In this document: positions 5,570 to 7,250 of the stretch, in pieces
Layout of the letters: every line of letters starts with the position of its first letter
Position numbering within the stretch: the first letter of the stretch is position 1
DNA from: Candidatus Paenalcaligenes intestinipullorum
GTDB taxonomy: Bacteria; Pseudomonadota; Gammaproteobacteria; Burkholderiales; Burkholderiaceae_B
Direction: 5' to 3'
DNA length: 7,250 bases
Assembly (NCBI GenBank): GCA_019120675.1
Contig: DWUQ01000054.1
Location: forward strand, 1-7,250
Notes under the pieces: model-generated
Database searches by the model: none
What the model was told of the DNA's origin: nothing
What the model saw: only the letters and a program-made list of their open reading frames with translations
Translations under genes and position numbers: made by a program

Positions 5570-6034
5570 ATGCTTGAACCTTCTCTTGTTTTTATTGACG
5601 CTCCAGAGGCTAGCCCCTCCCTAGCCGCCGCTCCCACGGATCAAGAGCGCTTACTGACCTCGCTACTCGACGAACTACGTGACAACATTAATCGTAATTT
5701 GAATCGCTTGGTCTACAGCCTAACGCAATATGGTCATGCTGAAGGGCCATTGCCAAATACGCAGCGTTTTTCAAATTTTGCTGCGGTAGCTCGTGACGAG
5801 CAGCAACGCTTAGTAGAGCTCACTCTAACCTACAACAAACGTTACGATACGCCTGCTGAAGTACTGGCCTTATTGCCAGAGCTCGCGGCACGTCTTACTA
5901 ACCTGCGTGCTACAAAACTGAGCCATCCGTTACTTAAAAGCTTACCGGCCTTTCACGCTACCGAGTTAAACCTTATCGTCAGCCAGCCCTTAGAGCCGAC
6001 TGCCCCCGTAGGCCGGATTGAGCCTAGTCATTAG
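5570..6034 (+). CDS. Hypothetical 154-residue soluble protein
   Basis: I do not recognise this protein. It has no signal peptide, membrane segment or cysteine. An Ala/Pro-rich N-terminus (about 1-23) leads into a predicted helical core, ERLLTSLLDELRDNINRNLN (26-45), continuing to about 55. Two further helical stretches lie at about 73-90 and 95-116, and the C-terminus is Pro-rich. Codon use resembles the neighbours. The ATG follows an in-frame TAA (5558-5560), so no longer start exists, but no clear Shine-Dalgarno precedes it. A later start is possible yet would lose part of the N-terminal tail only. The upstream gap contains an extended -10 look-alike and a palindrome, and a terminator-like hairpin follows the stop, so it is probably its own unit. 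A role cannot be inferred from its neighbours. Confidence 0.75.
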   Translation: MLEPSLVFIDAPEASPSLAAAPTDQERLLTSLLDELRDNINRNLNRLVYSLTQYGHAEGPLPNTQRFSNFAAVARDEQQRLVELTLTYNKRYDTPAEVLALLPELAARLTNLRATKLSHPLLKSLPAFHATELNLIVSQPLEPTAPVGRIEPSH

Positions 6035-6040
6035 CAACAC

Positions 6041-6070
6041 GAGCGCTGTGTGCTTGCTCTATTTTTCTTT
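6041..6070 (+). terminator. Probable intrinsic terminator of the 5570 gene
   Basis: GAGCGC (6041-6046) pairs with GC-TT-GCTC (6052-6059), a 6-bp G+C-rich stem with a TT bulge and a TGTGT loop. TATTTTTCTTT follows directly. It begins 7 nt after the stop codon. The bulge lowers confidence. Confidence 0.5.
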
Positions 6071-6089
6071 GCGCTGAAACGACGATTCT

Positions 6090-6126
6090 AATAAAACTGA
6101 GTCAAGCAAGCGTTCATTGCCAACGC
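6090..6126 (-). terminator. Weak terminator candidate for the minus-strand lipoprotein unit
   Basis: On the minus strand, just after the stop at 6129, GCGTT (6122-6126) and AACGC (6110-6114) form a 5-bp stem with a 7-nt loop. TTTTATT follows only about 13 nt later, at 6090-6096. The distance from stem to T-run makes intrinsic termination doubtful. Confidence 0.25.
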
Positions 6127-6128
6127 AC

Positions 6129-6425
6129 TCACCAGCCCCAAATACTACGCCGTTTTAAGCGTCGACTTTGAGCTTGATTTAGTTCGCGCGCTCGTTGTTC
6201 GGCGTAGGCTTCCTCGCCAAGCTCATACTGGCCTTCATACAAGCACGCATCGGGATTCCAGCGACATTCTAAACGCTCACCAATGGAGGAAGTGTGCGTG
6301 GGCGTGCGTTGATCGGGCGCTGCACAGGCTACGAGTAGACCGCTGCTCAACACCAACAAAGCGCGTTGTGCAAAGATGACACTACTGGTTTTATATCTTG
6401 CATGGGTCGGATGATGGCTGGTCAT
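6129..6425 (-). CDS. Small lipoprotein, function unknown
   Basis: Encodes 98 residues. A basic n-region (residues 1-21), a hydrophobic core and the lipobox LVAC (31-34) predict lipidation at C34 by Lgt and cleavage by LspA, leaving a 65-residue mature lipoprotein. The +2 residue is Ala, so outer-membrane sorting is expected. The mature part has two cysteines (C54, C61) in ECRWNPDACLYEGQYELGE, which could form a disulfide, followed by a charged helix, EAYAEQRARELNQAQ (72-86), and a basic RRLKRRSIWGW tail. GGAG (6433-6436) lies 7 nt before the ATG and supports this start despite the long n-region. It is the last gene of a likely minus-strand unit, 21 nt after a 27-residue lipoprotein gene. I do not recognise the family. 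Confidence 0.82.
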   Translation of the reverse strand: MTSHHPTHARYKTSSVIFAQRALLVLSSGLLVACAAPDQRTPTHTSSIGERLECRWNPDACLYEGQYELGEEAYAEQRARELNQAQSRRLKRRSIWGW

Positions 6426-6437
6426 GAGGTCGCTCCG

Positions 6438-6450
6438 CTAAAATTTTTAG
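6438..6450. repeat. 13-bp A+T-rich palindrome between lipoprotein genes
   Basis: CTAAAA-T-TTTTAG is a perfect inverted repeat that overlaps the stop codon of the 27-residue lipoprotein gene (6447-6449). It lies just before the ribosome-binding site of the next gene. It is small and A+T-rich, so it may be chance. Confidence 0.3.
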
Positions 6451-6530
6451 AATGAGTTTGATGTGGATTCAAGTTTGGTGCTGCAGGCGGCAAGTAGTAG
6501 CACTGCCAACCAAGCGATTTTTTTGCTCAT
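6447..6530 (-). CDS. Tiny 27-residue lipoprotein
   Basis: An ATG (6528-6530) preceded by GAGG with a 5-nt spacer opens a 27-codon gene ending in TAA. The product begins MSKKIAWLAVLLLAAC: two lysines, a hydrophobic core and a lipobox LAAC ending at residue 16. After lipidation only a 12-residue mature peptide, CSTKLESTSNSF, would remain. This resembles entericidin-size or other minimal lipoproteins in design, but the sequence is not one I can assign. The reading frame is open further upstream, to an ATG at 6678-6680. That extension overlaps the preceding decarboxylase-family gene out of frame, has no export logic, and should not be annotated. It sits 35 nt after the decarboxylase-family gene and 21 nt before a second lipoprotein gene. 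Confidence 0.72.
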   Translation of the reverse strand: MSKKIAWLAVLLLAACSTKLESTSNSF

Positions 6531-6565
6531 ACCTACCTCATCAATAAAGTATGGGGAAAAAAGGA

Positions 6566-6976
6566 TTAAGAGGCGCTGGATTCGACCTTGACGCCCTGCT
6601 CGGCAAACACCTCTTGGGCGACTTTCAATGCCGTAAGCGCACGGGGAAAGCCCACATAAGGAATTAAATGCACAATACAACTCGCAATTTCATCGGGCGT
6701 GAGACCAACATTTAAGCCAGTCACCACATGCATACCAATTTGCGGGGTGCCCTGTGCGACCAGTGCAGAAATCGTGGTCAGGACCTTTTGCTTGTTGTCG
6801 AGCCCAGGCCGTGCATAAATATCGCCAAACGCGAACTCTACAATGATGCGCTGTAAATCAGGAGCAACCTCCGCATAAGCCTCACCAATATCCATATGCC
6901 CGGTGGGCTTGTGTTCGGTCGGTACGGTGAGCTCTTTGAGCTTATCCAGCCCTTTTTGATAACGATCTGTTGACAT
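6566..6976 (-). CDS. Carboxymuconolactone decarboxylase-family protein
   Basis: A 136-residue cytoplasmic protein with a CMD-type all-helical fold. The core runs from about 48 to 126: FAFGDIYARPGLDNKQKVLT (48-67), the QIGMHVVTGLNVGLTPDEI block (79-97) with the conserved His (H83) typical of PcaC-like members, and HLIPYVGFPRALTALKVAQE (103-122). It lacks the CxxC of AhpD-type peroxidase partners; the only cysteine is C100. The family includes true gamma-carboxymuconolactone decarboxylases (protocatechuate branch of the beta-ketoadipate pathway) and many uncharacterised members. No pca gene is nearby, so I do not assign that reaction. AGGG lies about 5 nt before the ATG. It is the first gene of a likely unit with two lipoprotein genes, though a functional link to them is not obvious. 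Confidence 0.88.
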   Translation of the reverse strand: MSTDRYQKGLDKLKELTVPTEHKPTGHMDIGEAYAEVAPDLQRIIVEFAFGDIYARPGLDNKQKVLTTISALVAQGTPQIGMHVVTGLNVGLTPDEIASCIVHLIPYVGFPRALTALKVAQEVFAEQGVKVESSAS

Positions 6977-7006
6977 AACACCCTACAAAAGAAAAACTAA
7001 CGTAAA

Positions 7007-7028
7007 CGGCCTCGTAATAACGAGGCCG
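7007..7028 (-). terminator. Intrinsic terminator of the right-edge minus-strand gene
   Basis: A perfect 8-bp stem, CGGCCTCG/CGAGGCCG (7007-7014, 7021-7028), with loop TAATAA. On the minus strand it is followed by TTTACGTTAGTTTTTC. It lies 20 nt after the stop at 7049-7051 and before the decarboxylase-family gene, so it probably separates two transcription units. The immediate T-run is only three bases; on the plus strand no T-run follows. Confidence 0.65.
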
Positions 7029-7048
7029 CGGAATATCCTTGAACGCAT

Positions 7049-7250
7049 TTAGGCAGTGACGTGCACCTTGGTGCCAATTGCCCCTGCACTCGCTAGAGGC
7101 TGAGGCCCTGTAACAGGCTGAGCACTGATCGCAGAGGCTAATAAGCCCATGATCATATCCTCTTGGCCTTGTAGGACCTTTTGGAGGAGTAGATTGTCTT
7201 TTTCTTGGTGCATCATCCAGTTTTTAATGGCTAAGCTGGAATTAACCGTA
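7049..7250 (-). CDS. 3' part of a small protein, possibly YjfB-like (partial)
   Basis: The last 66 codons of a gene entering from the right edge, ending in TAA (7049-7051). Visible are a helical region NWMMHQEKDNLLLQKVLQGQ (10-29 of the visible part) with regular hydrophobic spacing, then DMIMGLLASAISA (31-43), and a Pro/Ala/Gly-rich tail ending GTKVHVTA. A short helix with repeated Gln/Lys, a flexible Pro-rich stretch and a final G-x-x-[hydrophobic]-x-V-x-A tail is reminiscent of the small YjfB-type 'putative motility protein' family. The match is by pattern only and I hold it loosely. The start codon and total length cannot be seen. A terminator-like hairpin follows the stop. Confidence 0.6.
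   Translation of the reverse strand, partial: TVNSSLAIKNWMMHQEKDNLLLQKVLQGQEDMIMGLLASAISAQPVTGPQPLASAGAIGTKVHVTA

Noticed and set aside
6531..6680. N-terminal extension of the 27-residue lipoprotein to an upstream ATG
   Set aside because: It would run through the decarboxylase-family gene in another frame and bury the signal sequence; the internal ATG with GAGG and a lipobox is clearly better.

Overview
The window looks like a chromosome segment from a betaproteobacterium, most likely order Burkholderiales and possibly Alcaligenaceae, with middling G+C. I base this on the IF-3 N-terminus (ATEKKHRINGEIRVPEVRL), the thrS-infC order and the set of small accessory genes. No sequence search was possible, so the taxonomic call is recognition, not measurement. 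Genes are dense, with no sign of phage, transposon, CRISPR or foreign composition.

Left part, minus strand (1-2740): a translation operon, thrS (threonyl-tRNA synthetase) followed after 36 nt by infC (initiation factor IF-3). rpmI-rplT would be expected just beyond base 1. infC probably starts at an ATC codon. The thrS leader contains what looks like a complete amino-acid attenuator. It has a Shine-Dalgarno sequence, a 10-codon ORF with five threonines (MTRTRTTTRP), a possible antiterminator segment, and a strong intrinsic terminator whose U-tract ends one base before the thrS ribosome-binding site. This is the most interesting object in the window.

Middle part, plus strand (2741-6070): a SulP-family anion transporter with a short STAS domain, transcribed divergently from thrS; a secreted YceI-family protein; a 77-residue small protein with a YQLVDGRPVNKL-type motif; and a 154-residue soluble protein I do not recognise. 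Each is separated by 110-160 nt holding inverted repeats or palindromes, so they are probably separate transcription units.

Right part, minus strand (6110-7250): a likely three-gene unit made of a carboxymuconolactone decarboxylase-family protein, a 27-residue lipoprotein and a 98-residue lipoprotein, all with good ribosome-binding sites and short gaps. A clean hairpin terminator (7007-7028) separates it from the 3' end of another minus-strand gene that enters from the right edge. That gene ends in an Ala/Pro/Gly-rich tail and may be YjfB-like.
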